From positions 1-64,000 of the forward strand of contig JALNZB010000005.1 of the NCBI GenBank assembly GCA_023229545.1: 64,000 nt of DNA. Reading direction: 5' to 3'. The notes below the pieces were generated by a model that saw only the letters and a list, made by a program, of their open reading frames with translations, was not told where the DNA came from and did no database searches. Origin of the DNA: Sulfuritalea sp. (lineage in GTDB: Bacteria; Pseudomonadota; Gammaproteobacteria; Burkholderiales; Rhodocyclaceae). Below, piece by piece: positions 54,482 to 63,585 of the stretch (position 1 is the first letter of the stretch; every line of letters begins with the position of its first letter). The position numbers were made by a program, and so were the translations under genes.

Positions 54482-55041
54482 AGCTCGATGCCTTTCGCCT
54501 TGAGTGCCGCAGCCAGAGTGTGGGTGGCGCGCGAACAGTGCGTCTTTACGCTACCTTCCGAACAACCCATCGCTGCTGCAGTTTCGGCAATATCCATTTC
54601 CTCCCAATAACGCATTAGAAAGGCTTCACGTTGACGCGGTGGCAGCTTCTCGACCTCTTTTTCAATGGCAGCAAGGAGTTGCGATCGCTCCATTTGCCGG
54701 TGTGGTGTCGCCAAACCCTCCGACTCGTTCTCTGCCGCAATAGTTTCAAGCGGATCGCAATCTTCATCGTCGTTGGGAGAAAGGGACGACAGCAGGGTTG
54801 TCCACAGGGATCGAACCTTGGATCGCCGATAGCTGTCGCGGATGGCGTTTTGCAGGATTCTCTGAAACAGCATCGGCCATTCCGTGACTGGCCGGTCACC
54901 GTATTTTTCCGCCAGTCGCATCATCGCATCCTGAACAATATCCAGCGCGGTCTCTTCGTTCCGAACGGCGAACATGGCCTGTTTGAAGGCGCGTCGTTCG
55001 ATGCCGGCAAGGAAATTGGACAGGGCGATTCGGGAACTCAG
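54478..55041 (-). CDS. ECF-type RNA polymerase sigma factor
   Basis: The product has sigma-70 region 2 (ETALDIVQDAMMRLAEKYGD) and a region 4 helix-turn-helix (DIAETAAAMGCSEGSVKTH). The first ATG (54975) would remove the start of region 2, whose conserved lead-in (NFLAGIERRAFKQAMFAV) is in frame upstream. The only suitable start is CTG 55041, placed 6 bases after AGGAG, giving about 187 residues. It heads the sigma-DUF3619-DUF3106 group and diverges from ilvB. The start call is tentative. Confidence 0.8.
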   Translation of the reverse strand: MSSRIALSNFLAGIERRAFKQAMFAVRNEETALDIVQDAMMRLAEKYGDRPVTEWPMLFQRILQNAIRDSYRRSKVRSLWTTLLSSLSPNDDEDCDPLETIAAENESEGLATPHRQMERSQLLAAIEKEVEKLPPRQREAFLMRYWEEMDIAETAAAMGCSEGSVKTHCSRATHTLAAALKAKGIEL

Positions 55042-55163
55042 AGTGTGCTCCTGCCGGCTTTCAGCAGTTTTTTCATTGCGAGGAAAGACTATAAATCTTG
55101 ACCATTCGCGGACGAGTCAGTAAGGTTATACGCTTCAATCTAAAAGTGTAACAGGTGTAATCA

Positions 55164-56876
55164 ATGCAGCTAACCGGCGCGGAAATTGTTATCAGGTGCT
55201 TGCAGGAGGAAAACGTCGAGTATGTGTTCGGCTATCCCGGCGGCTCTGTTCTGTACATTTATGACGAACTTTTCAAGCAGGATAAGTTCAAACACGTTTT
55301 GGTTCGCCATGAGCAGGCAGCCGTCCATGCGGCGGACGCCTATTCGCGATCTTCCAACAAGATCGGCGTTTGCCTGGTTACCTCGGGGCCCGGCGTGACC
55401 AACGCGGTGACGGGGATTGCCACGGCGTACATGGATTCCAGCCCGATCGTAATCATCAGCGGACAGGTGCCCACAGCCTACATCGGCCAGGACGCCTTTC
55501 AGGAATGCGACACGGTGGGCATTACCCGACCCTGCGTCAAGCACAATTTTCTGGTCAAGGATGTCAGGGATCTGGCGCTGACCTTGAAGAAGGCTTTCTA
55601 CATCGCCAAGACCGGGCGTCCCGGCCCGGTGCTGGTCGATATCCCGAAGGATGTCTCCAATCAGAAGTGCGAGTTCGAGTATCCCAAGACCGTCACCATG
55701 CGGTCCTATAACCCGGTGGTCAAGGGACATAGCGGGCAGATCAAGAAGGCGGTGCAGATGCTGCTGGCGGCCAAGCGACCGATGATTTACGCCGGCGGTG
55801 GAGTAATTCTTTCCGATGCCGCCGAAAGACTGGTCAAGCTTGTTCGTCGTCTGGGATATCCAGTAACCAACACCTTGATGGGTTTAGGCGGCTATCCGGG
55901 AACCGACAAGCAATGTCTAGGCATGCTGGGCATGCATGGCACCTATGAGGCCAACATGGCCATGCAGCACTGCGATGTACTGGTCGCGGTCGGCGCGCGG
56001 TTCGATGATCGCGTGATTGGCAATACTGTGGATTTCGCTGAGGTTTCGCGCAAGATCATTCACATCGACATCGACCCCGCATCGATTTCCAAGCGCGTCA
56101 AGGTCGATGTACCCATTGTCGGTAATCTGCCGGACGTGCTGGACGAAATGCAAAAGATTCTCGAAGCCTCGGCGGGCGTACCCGATGCGAAGGCGCTTGC
56201 CGCATGGTGGAAGCAGATCGACGAATGGCGCGGCAAGGAGTCGCTCAAGTACAAGCAGGGTAAGGACATCATCATGCCCCAGTATGTGATCGAGAAGCTT
56301 TACGAGGTCACCGGTGGAGATGCCTTCATTACCTCCGATGTGGGCCAGCACCAGATGTTTGCCGCCCAGTATTACAAATTCGACAAGCCGCGTCGCTGGA
56401 TCAACTCGGGCGGCCTGGGCACCATGGGCGTCGGTTTGCCTTATGCGATGGGTACCCGCTTCGCCAATCCGAAGGCGGCGGTTGCCTGTGTTACCGGCGA
56501 AGGGTCGATTCAGATGTGTATCCAGGAGCTGTCGACATGCAAGCAGTTCCGTCTGCCGATCAAGATCATCAATCTCAACAATGGCTATCTCGGCATGGTG
56601 CGGCAGTGGCAGCAGATGTTCCATGGCAACCGCTACGCCGGCTCGTACGTGGATGCGCTGCCCGATTTCGTCAAACTCGCGGAGGCCTATGGGCATGTCG
56701 GCATGAAGATCGAGCGTCCCGCCGATGTTGAGCCGGCCTTGCGCGAAGCCTTCAGTACCAAGCACAAGAACGACCTCGTGTTCATGGATTTTCTTACTGA
56801 TCAGACCGCCAACGTGTACCCGATGGTGGCGGCCGGCAAGGGGTTGTCGGAAATGATCCTGGCCGAGGAACTGTAA
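55164..56876 (+). CDS. ilvB: acetolactate synthase large subunit
   Basis: The product is 570 residues, a thiamine-diphosphate enzyme. It has GYPGGSVLYIYDEL at the N-terminus, catalytic Glu50 in VRHEQAAVHAADAYSR, and the cofactor motif GEGSIQMCIQELST...NLNNGYLGMV near 450-480. It begins branched-chain amino-acid synthesis. The small subunit gene follows after 2 bases, then ilvC. The upstream gap of 122 bases shared with the sigma gene must hold its promoter; no leader peptide for attenuation is clear. Confidence 0.96.
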   Translation: MQLTGAEIVIRCLQEENVEYVFGYPGGSVLYIYDELFKQDKFKHVLVRHEQAAVHAADAYSRSSNKIGVCLVTSGPGVTNAVTGIATAYMDSSPIVIISGQVPTAYIGQDAFQECDTVGITRPCVKHNFLVKDVRDLALTLKKAFYIAKTGRPGPVLVDIPKDVSNQKCEFEYPKTVTMRSYNPVVKGHSGQIKKAVQMLLAAKRPMIYAGGGVILSDAAERLVKLVRRLGYPVTNTLMGLGGYPGTDKQCLGMLGMHGTYEANMAMQHCDVLVAVGARFDDRVIGNTVDFAEVSRKIIHIDIDPASISKRVKVDVPIVGNLPDVLDEMQKILEASAGVPDAKALAAWWKQIDEWRGKESLKYKQGKDIIMPQYVIEKLYEVTGGDAFITSDVGQHQMFAAQYYKFDKPRRWINSGGLGTMGVGLPYAMGTRFANPKAAVACVTGEGSIQMCIQELSTCKQFRLPIKIINLNNGYLGMVRQWQQMFHGNRYAGSYVDALPDFVKLAEAYGHVGMKIERPADVEPALREAFSTKHKNDLVFMDFLTDQTANVYPMVAAGKGLSEMILAEEL

Positions 56877-56878
56877 CC

Positions 56879-57370
56879 ATGCGACACATCATTTCCATTC
56901 TTATTGAAAACGAGGCCGGGGCGCTTTCCCGCGTCTCCGGTTTGTTCTCTGCCCGCGCTTACAACATCGAATCGCTGACGGTAGCTCCGACGGAAGACGC
57001 CTCTCTTTCTCGCATGACCATCGTCAGCACAGGCTCTGACGATGTCATCGAGCAGATCACCAAACAACTCAACAAACTGATCGATGTCGTCAAGGTGGTA
57101 GATCTGTCCGAAGCCGCGCATATCGAGCGCGAGTTGATGCTGATCAAAGTCCGTGCCGCTGGCAAGGATCGTGAAGAGATAAAGCGTATTGCCGATATTT
57201 TTCGCGGGCGCATCATTGATGTCACCGATTCGACCTACGTCATCGAACTGACGGGCAACGGCTCCAAACTCGATGCCTTTCTCGATGCCATTGACCGCGC
57301 GCTTATTCTCGAAACCGTTCGCACCGGCGTGTCCGGCATCGGACGCGGTGATCGAATTCTCAAAGTCTGA
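56879..57370 (+). CDS. ilvH: acetolactate synthase small (regulatory) subunit
   Basis: The product is 163 residues. The N-terminal ACT domain (HIISILIENEAGALSRVSGLF and YNIESLTV) binds valine for feedback control in homologues. It starts 2 bases after ilvB, so the two are translationally coupled. The length matches IlvH rather than the shorter IlvN. ilvC follows after 22 bases. Confidence 0.95.
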   Translation: MRHIISILIENEAGALSRVSGLFSARAYNIESLTVAPTEDASLSRMTIVSTGSDDVIEQITKQLNKLIDVVKVVDLSEAAHIERELMLIKVRAAGKDREEIKRIADIFRGRIIDVTDSTYVIELTGNGSKLDAFLDAIDRALILETVRTGVSGIGRGDRILKV

Positions 57371-57392
57371 ACTCTGAAACCAAGGAAAACGA

Positions 57393-58409
57393 ATGAAAGT
57401 TTATTACGATAAAGATGCTGACCTTTCTCTCATCAAGGGCAAGAAAGTCACTATCGTCGGCTACGGCTCGCAAGGCCATGCTCATGCACAGAATCTCAAG
57501 GATTCCGGCGTCAAGGTGACTGTCGGTTTGCGCAAGGGGGGAGCTTCCTGGGACAAGGCCAAAAAGGCCGGTCTCAAGGTGGAGGAGGTCGCCAAGGCGG
57601 TCAAGGATGCCGATGTCGTGATGCTGCTGCTGCCCGACGAGACCATTCCTGCGGTCTATTACAGCGAGGTGGAGGGCAACATGAAGAAGGGCGCCGCATT
57701 GGCCTTCGCTCATGGCTTCAATGTCCATTACAACCAGGTGGTTCCCCGCGCTGACGTGGACGTCATCATGATCGCTCCGAAGGGCCCGGGGCATACGGTT
57801 CGTTCCGAGTATCTGCGTGGTGGTGGTGTGCCTTCCCTGATCGCCGTTCATCAGGACAAGTCGGGCAAGGCCAAGGATATTGCGTTGTCTTACGCGGCCG
57901 CCAACGGCGGCACCAAGGGCGGCGTGATCGAGACCAACTTCCGCGAGGAAACCGAGACCGACTTGTTCGGTGAGCAGGCCGTGCTTTGCGGCGGCTTGGT
58001 GGAATTGATAAAGGCCGGCTACGAGACCTTGACCGAGGCCGGCTATGCGCCGGAGATGGCGTATTTCGAGTGCCTGCACGAGGTCAAGCTGATCGTCGAC
58101 CTGATTTTCGAGGGCGGCATTGCCAACATGAACTACTCCATTTCCAACAACGCCGAGTATGGCGAGTACGTCACCGGCCCGAAGGTGATCGGTACCCAGG
58201 CACGTGCAGCCATGAAGGACGCCTTGAAGGCCATTCAGGAAGGCGAATATGCTAAGAGGTTCATTCTCGAAGGCCGTACCAACTATCCGGAAATGACGGC
58301 CCGCCGTCGTTTGACTGCCGAGCACCCGATTGAACAGGTCGGTGAGCAGTTGCGGGCGATGATGCCGTGGATCAAGAAGAACAAGCTGGTCGACCAGACC
58401 AAGAACTGA
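57393..58409 (+). CDS. ilvC: ketol-acid reductoisomerase (class I)
   Basis: The product is 338 residues, the short class I form. The NADPH-binding GYGSQGHAHAQNLKDSG is at about 25-41. The later FREETETDLFGEQAVLCGG carries the Mg2+-binding Asp/Glu residues. It isomerises and reduces acetolactate or acetohydroxybutyrate, the second step of the pathway. It is the third gene of ilvB-ilvH-ilvC and ends at a strong hairpin. Confidence 0.97.
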   Translation: MKVYYDKDADLSLIKGKKVTIVGYGSQGHAHAQNLKDSGVKVTVGLRKGGASWDKAKKAGLKVEEVAKAVKDADVVMLLLPDETIPAVYYSEVEGNMKKGAALAFAHGFNVHYNQVVPRADVDVIMIAPKGPGHTVRSEYLRGGGVPSLIAVHQDKSGKAKDIALSYAAANGGTKGGVIETNFREETETDLFGEQAVLCGGLVELIKAGYETLTEAGYAPEMAYFECLHEVKLIVDLIFEGGIANMNYSISNNAEYGEYVTGPKVIGTQARAAMKDALKAIQEGEYAKRFILEGRTNYPEMTARRRLTAEHPIEQVGEQLRAMMPWIKKNKLVDQTKN

Positions 58410-58424
58410 TTTCATGAGATTTTT

Positions 58425-58453
58425 GAAAGGGCGCGGCGTTGCCGCGCCCTTTC
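58425..58453 (+). terminator. terminator-like hairpin after ilvC
   Basis: GAAAGGGCGCGGC (58425-58437) pairs with GCCGCGCCCTTTC (58441-58453) around GTT. No long T-run follows directly, though a TTTCATTTTTTC stretch lies shortly downstream. Confidence 0.65.
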
Positions 58454-58564
58454 ACATTCGGTTTCATTTTTTCTTCGCGGCGCAGATGGTCGGCGGCAAC
58501 GGTATTTGCCGCCTGATGGGTCGGAGCCGTTAGAATGGCCTGCATCCCTTACTGCTAAAGCACC

Positions 58565-59332
58565 ATGTCGGCAACCCCCCCTCGCAAGGTGTTGATGAAT
58601 TCAGAACTGCGTCGGCGCGGCATTTATTTGCTGCCCAACCTGTTGACGACGGCTGCGCTGTTTGCCGGGTTTTACGCCATTGTCCAAGCCATGACCGGGC
58701 GCTTTGAACACGCGGCCGTCGCAATTTTCATCGCCATGGTGTTTGACGGACTTGATGGGCGGGTGGCACGCCTGACCCGGACCCAGAGCGCTTTTGGTGC
58801 GGAATACGATTCGTTGTCCGACATGGTGTCTTTCGGCGCCGCTCCGGCGTTGATTGCGTTCGAGTGGGCGATGAAAGGCATGGGCAAGTGGGGCTGGATA
58901 GCGGCATTCGTCTATTGCGCCGGAGCGGCGTTGCGCCTGGCGCGTTTCAACACGAATATCGGCGTGGTGGATAAGCGCCATTTCCAGGGGCTGCCGAGTC
59001 CGGCCGCAGCGGCACTGGTGGCGGGCTTTGTCTGGATCATCAACGATCTCAATATTTCCGGACAAAACGTGCGCTGGTATGCCTTCGCCCTGACTCTTTT
59101 CGCCGGTGTCACCATGGTGAGTACTTTGCCTTACTGGAGCGGCAAGGACATCAACCTGCGGCGCAGCGTGCCGTTCATTGTGCTTCCCGCTATCGTCCTT
59201 GGCTATGTGCTGGTGTCTTCGTATCCGCCGGGCGTTCTGTTCGCGCTGTTTCTTGCCTATGCCTTGTCGGGATATGTCTTGGCGGCATGGAATTGGCGTA
59301 ACAGGAAAAAACCTGTTGCACGGCAGGAATAA
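58565..59332 (+). CDS. pssA: CDP-diacylglycerol-serine O-phosphatidyltransferase
   Basis: The product is 255 residues with about six to eight membrane segments. The CDP-alcohol phosphotransferase motif is DGLDGRVARLTRTQS followed by GAEYDSLSDMVSFG (about 60-90). It makes phosphatidylserine, the precursor of phosphatidylethanolamine. Position downstream of ilvBHC is a common betaproteobacterial order. A second Met (residue 11 of the frame) is possible as start. The C-terminal basic tail ends at the stop. Confidence 0.92.
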   Translation: MSATPPRKVLMNSELRRRGIYLLPNLLTTAALFAGFYAIVQAMTGRFEHAAVAIFIAMVFDGLDGRVARLTRTQSAFGAEYDSLSDMVSFGAAPALIAFEWAMKGMGKWGWIAAFVYCAGAALRLARFNTNIGVVDKRHFQGLPSPAAAALVAGFVWIINDLNISGQNVRWYAFALTLFAGVTMVSTLPYWSGKDINLRRSVPFIVLPAIVLGYVLVSSYPPGVLFALFLAYALSGYVLAAWNWRNRKKPVARQE

Positions 59333-59351
59333 AGTCTTTATAGTGATTTTC

Positions 59352-59462
59352 ATGTTTGCGATACTCATCTTTTCTGCACTGTTTCTGGCTTTCTCAGGCG
59401 CGCTGCTCGTGCGTCTGCCGTTGCGCGCCAAGCTGCTTCCGCTGCTGCGCCGCGCGCGCTAA
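59352..59462 (+). CDS. possible small single-span membrane peptide
   Basis: ATG 59352 opens 36 codons. Residues about 1-20 are strongly hydrophobic (ILIFSALFLAFSGALLV) and the end is basic (RRAR), a plausible bitopic peptide. It starts 20 bases after pssA and precedes a hairpin at 59497. There is no obvious ribosome site and no known family, so it may be spurious. Confidence 0.25.
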   Translation: MFAILIFSALFLAFSGALLVRLPLRAKLLPLLRRAR

Positions 59463-59496
59463 ATACCCCACTCCCACAATCCGGTTGTTCAAAGTG

Positions 59497-59537
59497 CCTA
59501 CCCTGCGAGGGGCGGCTTTACGCATTTTTTTCTTTTA
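59497..59537 (+). terminator. possible terminator between pssA and leuA
   Basis: GCC (59497-59499)/GGC (59515-59517) with inner CCC/GGG pairs forms a small imperfect stem, and a T-rich tract ATTTTTTTCTTTT follows a few bases later. The fit is weak. Confidence 0.3.
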
Positions 59538-59614
59538 GTTTCGGTCGTTGCGCTTGACGCAGAAGATTCCGGCGGCAGCCTTTACTGAAATCGCATTTTG
59601 TCCAGGAGATAACC

Positions 59615-61153
59615 ATGTCCAAGGAACAGTTGATTATTTTCGATACCACCTTGCGCGACGGCGAACAAAGTCCAGGCGCTTCCATGACCAAGGAAGAAAA
59701 GCTGCGGATTGCCCGTCAGCTTGAACGCATGCGCGTGAATGTCATCGAAGCGGGCTTTCCGGCGGCGTCGAACGGCGACTTTGAGGCGGTGAAGGCTATT
59801 GCCGAGGCGATCAAGGAGGCCACGGTCTGCGGTTTGGCTCGCGCCAGCGAGGCGGACGTACGGCGCGCGGGCGAGGCGATCAAGCCGGCCAGGTCCGGTC
59901 GCATCCATACCTTCATCGCGACCAGCCCGATCCACATGGAAAAGAAACTGCGCATGCAGCCGGATCAAGTGGTCGAAGCGGCGATTGCCGCCGTCAGGCT
60001 GGCGCGCCAGTACACGGATGATGTCGAATTCTCTGCCGAGGATGCCGTCCGTTCGGACTTTGATTTTCTTTGTCGCGTCTTCGATGCCGTTATCAAGGCG
60101 GGCGCCACCACCATCAATGTTCCTGACACCGTTGGCTACAGCATTCCCGAAGTCTGGGGCGAGCGCATGCGGCGGTTGATCGAAAGCGTCTCCGGCGCCG
60201 ACAAGGTGATCTGGTCGACCCACTGCCACAACGACCTCGGACTTGCTGTCGCCAATTCACTTTCCGCCGTGCTGGCGGGGGCGCGCCAGGTCGAGTGCAC
60301 CATCAACGGCCTCGGCGAGCGCGCCGGCAACGCTGCGCTGGAAGAGGTGGTGATGGCCGTGCGTACCCGTGGTGATCTGTTTAGCTGTGACACGCGCATC
60401 GATGCCACGCAGATCGTGCCGGCCTCGAAACTTGTGTCGCAAATCACCGGCTACGTCGTTCAGCCGAACAAGGCGGTGGTCGGCGCCAACGCATTTGCCC
60501 ATGAGTCCGGCATTCACCAGGATGGTGTGTTGAAGCACCGCGAGACCTACGAGATCATGCGTGCCGAAGATGTGGGGTGGGCCACCAACCGGCTGACGCT
60601 GGGCAAGCTTTCCGGTCGCAGCGCGTTCAAGCAGCGGCTGACGGAACTGGGCATCGAATTGGCGAGCGAGGATGCCCTCAACGCTGCGTTTGGCCGCTTC
60701 AAGGAACTTGCCGACAAGAAGCGGGAAATTTTCGATGAGGACATTTTCTCTCTCATCGGCGACGAAACCGTAACGCCTGAAAACGAACACTACCGACTGG
60801 TGTCGTCGATGTTTCACTCCGAGACAGGCGAGGCGCCGCAGGCGCGGCTGACGCTTTCCGCAGGAGGCGAGGAACGGCGTGCGGAATCAAGCGGTAGTGG
60901 TCCGGTCGACGCGACTTTCAAGGCGATTGAAAGCGTCGCTGAGAGCGGTTCCGAACTGTTGCTCTACTCGGTCAACGCCATCACGACCGGCACCGACGCG
61001 CAGGGCGAGGTGACGGTGCGCCTGTCGAAGGACGGGCGGATCGTAAATGGACAGGGGGCGGATACGGACATTGTGGTCGCCTCCGCCAAGGCGTACATCA
61101 ATGCGCTGAACAAACTGTGCGCGGGGCAGGAAAAGCTCAATCCGCAACTTTGA
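59615..61153 (+). CDS. leuA: 2-isopropylmalate synthase
   Basis: The product is 512 residues. The HMGL-type catalytic domain has TTLRDGEQSPGASM near residues 10-23, THCHNDLGLAVANS and NGLGERAGNAALEE. The C-terminal LeuA allosteric domain (about 390-510) is present, so leucine feedback is expected. It condenses acetyl-CoA with 2-oxoisovalerate. It lies downstream of ilvBHC and pssA, extending the branched-chain amino-acid region. AGGAGATAACC precedes the start codon. Confidence 0.96.
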   Translation: MSKEQLIIFDTTLRDGEQSPGASMTKEEKLRIARQLERMRVNVIEAGFPAASNGDFEAVKAIAEAIKEATVCGLARASEADVRRAGEAIKPARSGRIHTFIATSPIHMEKKLRMQPDQVVEAAIAAVRLARQYTDDVEFSAEDAVRSDFDFLCRVFDAVIKAGATTINVPDTVGYSIPEVWGERMRRLIESVSGADKVIWSTHCHNDLGLAVANSLSAVLAGARQVECTINGLGERAGNAALEEVVMAVRTRGDLFSCDTRIDATQIVPASKLVSQITGYVVQPNKAVVGANAFAHESGIHQDGVLKHRETYEIMRAEDVGWATNRLTLGKLSGRSAFKQRLTELGIELASEDALNAAFGRFKELADKKREIFDEDIFSLIGDETVTPENEHYRLVSSMFHSETGEAPQARLTLSAGGEERRAESSGSGPVDATFKAIESVAESGSELLLYSVNAITTGTDAQGEVTVRLSKDGRIVNGQGADTDIVVASAKAYINALNKLCAGQEKLNPQL

Positions 61154-61170
61154 GGGTCTGGACGTAACGT

Positions 61171-61992
61171 ATGTGGCTCTTGGCGCCTTTCCGGCTGATC
61201 GTGCGCACGGCGCGCCGGTTTCATGGCGAGCATTGCGCGCGAACGGCGGCGGCGCTTTCCTTTTCCACCTTGATTGGTCTGGTGCCAATGATTGCAGCGG
61301 CGTTTGCGTTGATTTCGCTTTTGCCCGCTGGCGTCGGTCTCGGTCCGGCGCTGGAGAAGTTCCTCTTGGCCAACCTGTTGCCTGACAAGGCCGGTGTCAT
61401 CATCGCGAAATATGTCGGTCGGTTTGCGGCCAGCGCCGAACGGGTGACTCTTCTTGGTATCGCGGTGCTGGGAGCGACCGCTTTGATGCAGATGCTGACC
61501 ATAGAGCATGCCTTTAACCACATATGGCGGGTCAAGTCCAGCCGCCCGCTGTTGCGGCGTCTATCCATGCATGGTCTTGCACTGCTGCTCGGCCCGCTGG
61601 TATTCGGCGCCAGTCTGACGGCGATCTCGTTTGTCGCCGGCGTGTCGCTTGGCTTCTTCAATGAGCCGTATTGGTTGAATACTTTTGTAATTCGGGGCCT
61701 GTTGCCATTCTCGTTCATGACCGCCCTGTTTGGCCTGCTCTATTGGGGTGTGCCCAACCAACGGGTGAATGCATGGCACGCGGCTTTTGGTGGAGCGATG
61801 GCGGCGCTGGGCTTTGCCGGCCTACAGAAGCTATTCACACTTTATATCGTCACCGGATTTACCGTGAACGCGGCGGTTTATGGCGCTTTCTCGGCGATTC
61901 CGGTATTTCTGGTTTGGCTCTACGCATCATGGAGCGTGATCCTGACCGGCGCACTACTGGTCGCCGAGTTGCCGCAATCCGCTCACGCCTAG
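61171..61992 (+). CDS. YihY family inner-membrane protein
   Basis: The product is 273 residues with about six membrane segments, beginning with the family's RTARRFHGEHCARTAAALSF and the SALS-like FSTLIGLVPMIAAAFAL segment. WASWSVIL-like sequence near the C-terminus (YASWSVILTGALLVAEL) also fits. It belongs to the YihY/BrkB (UPF0761) family of unknown function, earlier mislabelled as ribonuclease BN. The stop overlaps the stop of the converging gene. Confidence 0.85.
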   Translation: MWLLAPFRLIVRTARRFHGEHCARTAAALSFSTLIGLVPMIAAAFALISLLPAGVGLGPALEKFLLANLLPDKAGVIIAKYVGRFAASAERVTLLGIAVLGATALMQMLTIEHAFNHIWRVKSSRPLLRRLSMHGLALLLGPLVFGASLTAISFVAGVSLGFFNEPYWLNTFVIRGLLPFSFMTALFGLLYWGVPNQRVNAWHAAFGGAMAALGFAGLQKLFTLYIVTGFTVNAAVYGAFSAIPVFLVWLYASWSVILTGALLVAELPQSAHA

Positions 61993-63503
61993 TTTGCCAT
62001 GGGGTTGCGAGTGAACTCGAAGACTTCTACGCTGGAGGTTTCGATGAGACTCCGGTGCGGCATGCATTCGACGATCTGCAGGCGGGCTTCATGCTCCTGC
62101 ATCAATGTAAACGGACGGGCGTTGTAGTCGCCCCGCACGGCCAGAATCGCTTCACTACGGTTGAGGCCTGGCAGGGCAGGTAGCAGCAGGGCGGGTATCG
62201 GCGACTCGGGATTGCGACCGGTCAGGGCTTGTATCCTGACGGGTTGCGCTGATGGCGCCAAGACTTCCAGTCCCAATTCGACATGGCGGCTGTTTTTGCT
62301 GCGAGCCCAGCGCACCAGGCAAATTTGCCATGCGGTGCCGGCATCGGCGCGTAAACCTACCGCGCCACCCGGTACGATGCCAGCGACCTCGCCGATGGCA
62401 TGTACGATCGCATAACCGGACGGACTGTCGTTGAGCAGTGTCCAGTCGCTATAGGCCAGTTCACAGTGACTGGATTTCGGTTCCTGTTGGGAGTCACTTG
62501 CCAGTGCTGTCCATAAGGCGCTCAGTTGAATGCAGACATCCACGCGCAATGTTTGCGGACGGCGATTGAAGCTCCGTCGCCGTGGCATAGCCCAGTATTG
62601 CCTGGCCCGCTCAAGCGCGTTGCGGTAGTCGGCACCTGCCGCCTGATGTGGCAGTCCGAGTGATGACGGCGGCACGCCGTCGTTCAACTGGTCGAGATGC
62701 CGCGCTGCCAGATTGGCAAGTTCACCAAAACGGAAGTAGAGACATAGTCCGCTGTCCGGGCTGAGGCGTGAAAGGGATACTGGCCGTTGGTCAAGACTAG
62801 CATCGAGCCAGAACCAGTCTTCGGCAGCCTCGGGACGGATCATGTCGATTCGGGTGACCGTAGCGTGAGTTTCGAGGTAGTCGGCAAGAAATGCGATTTC
62901 GCGCGGCGCGAGCCCTTCGGGTTGAGCCGTCGTGAGCGCCAGCATGGCCTTGAAGCGGGTATCGATCAAACTCATTTCGGCAGGCAGGGTTGCCGTTGGG
63001 TCGGCTGACTCGTGGGCGCGATGATAAAGTGCCTGGGCGTTGCGCCAGAAATTAATTGGTGTCGGAATTGCAGTCAACAAGGTGGCGATGAACTGCCGCG
63101 ACAGGTTGAAGATTCCTTGCAGGCAAACTTGTGTTCTGCTGCGATGAATACGGGCAAGATCCCGCGGGTCGGCTTCTCCGGCAACCCTCAACCAGGTTTC
63201 ACCCAATTCTGCGCGCAGGCCAATCAAGTCTTGAGCGGCCGTGCCAAGGTCAGTTGGCAACGGCAGCTTGACGTCGAGCAACATAGGCGTAAGCGCTGCA
63301 TCAATTCGTTCGGCACGCTGCTGGAGAAGTTCGTCGATCTTGATGCGGTGCAGTACCGGAAGTCCCAGCGAACCAATCGCAGCGATGTGATTGCGTAAGG
63401 GTATCAGGTCGAGCAGCGGATCGTCCGGTGGCGGGCCAGCGAGCCAATCCAGTGCTTGTTGCAATTGGATGGGTGGCTGCGGGGAGGTCTTCTTGCGGCG
63501 CAT
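61989..63503 (-). CDS. uncharacterised protein, possible PilZ-like C-terminal domain
   Basis: The product is 504 residues with no signal peptide or clear membrane segment. The N-terminal two thirds look helical and unfamiliar. Around residues 365-385 WTLLNDSPSGYAIVHAIGE and the following GGAVGLR recall the D/NxSxxG motif and strand pattern of PilZ cyclic di-GMP domains. The upstream Arg-rich RRSFNRRPQTLR could be the RxxxR partner. This likeness is weak and no name is given. It converges on the YihY gene and diverges from pyrF. Confidence 0.6.
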   Translation of the reverse strand: MRRKKTSPQPPIQLQQALDWLAGPPPDDPLLDLIPLRNHIAAIGSLGLPVLHRIKIDELLQQRAERIDAALTPMLLDVKLPLPTDLGTAAQDLIGLRAELGETWLRVAGEADPRDLARIHRSRTQVCLQGIFNLSRQFIATLLTAIPTPINFWRNAQALYHRAHESADPTATLPAEMSLIDTRFKAMLALTTAQPEGLAPREIAFLADYLETHATVTRIDMIRPEAAEDWFWLDASLDQRPVSLSRLSPDSGLCLYFRFGELANLAARHLDQLNDGVPPSSLGLPHQAAGADYRNALERARQYWAMPRRRSFNRRPQTLRVDVCIQLSALWTALASDSQQEPKSSHCELAYSDWTLLNDSPSGYAIVHAIGEVAGIVPGGAVGLRADAGTAWQICLVRWARSKNSRHVELGLEVLAPSAQPVRIQALTGRNPESPIPALLLPALPGLNRSEAILAVRGDYNARPFTLMQEHEARLQIVECMPHRSLIETSSVEVFEFTRNPMAN

Positions 63504-63585
63504 GATTAGCGGAATGACCTGGGACGAAGAGTGATTCTAGTAGAATCCGGACGCATTTTATCTTGTTGTCTTGCTTGAATCCGAA

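Noticed and set aside
55098..55131. TTGACC and TTATAC as an ilvB promoter
   Set aside because: The spacer is about 22 bases, too long for a standard promoter, so no call was made.
62255..62280. GATGGCGCCAAGACTTCC as a repeat copy
   Set aside because: The core GCGCCGACTTT is interrupted and the left block is missing.
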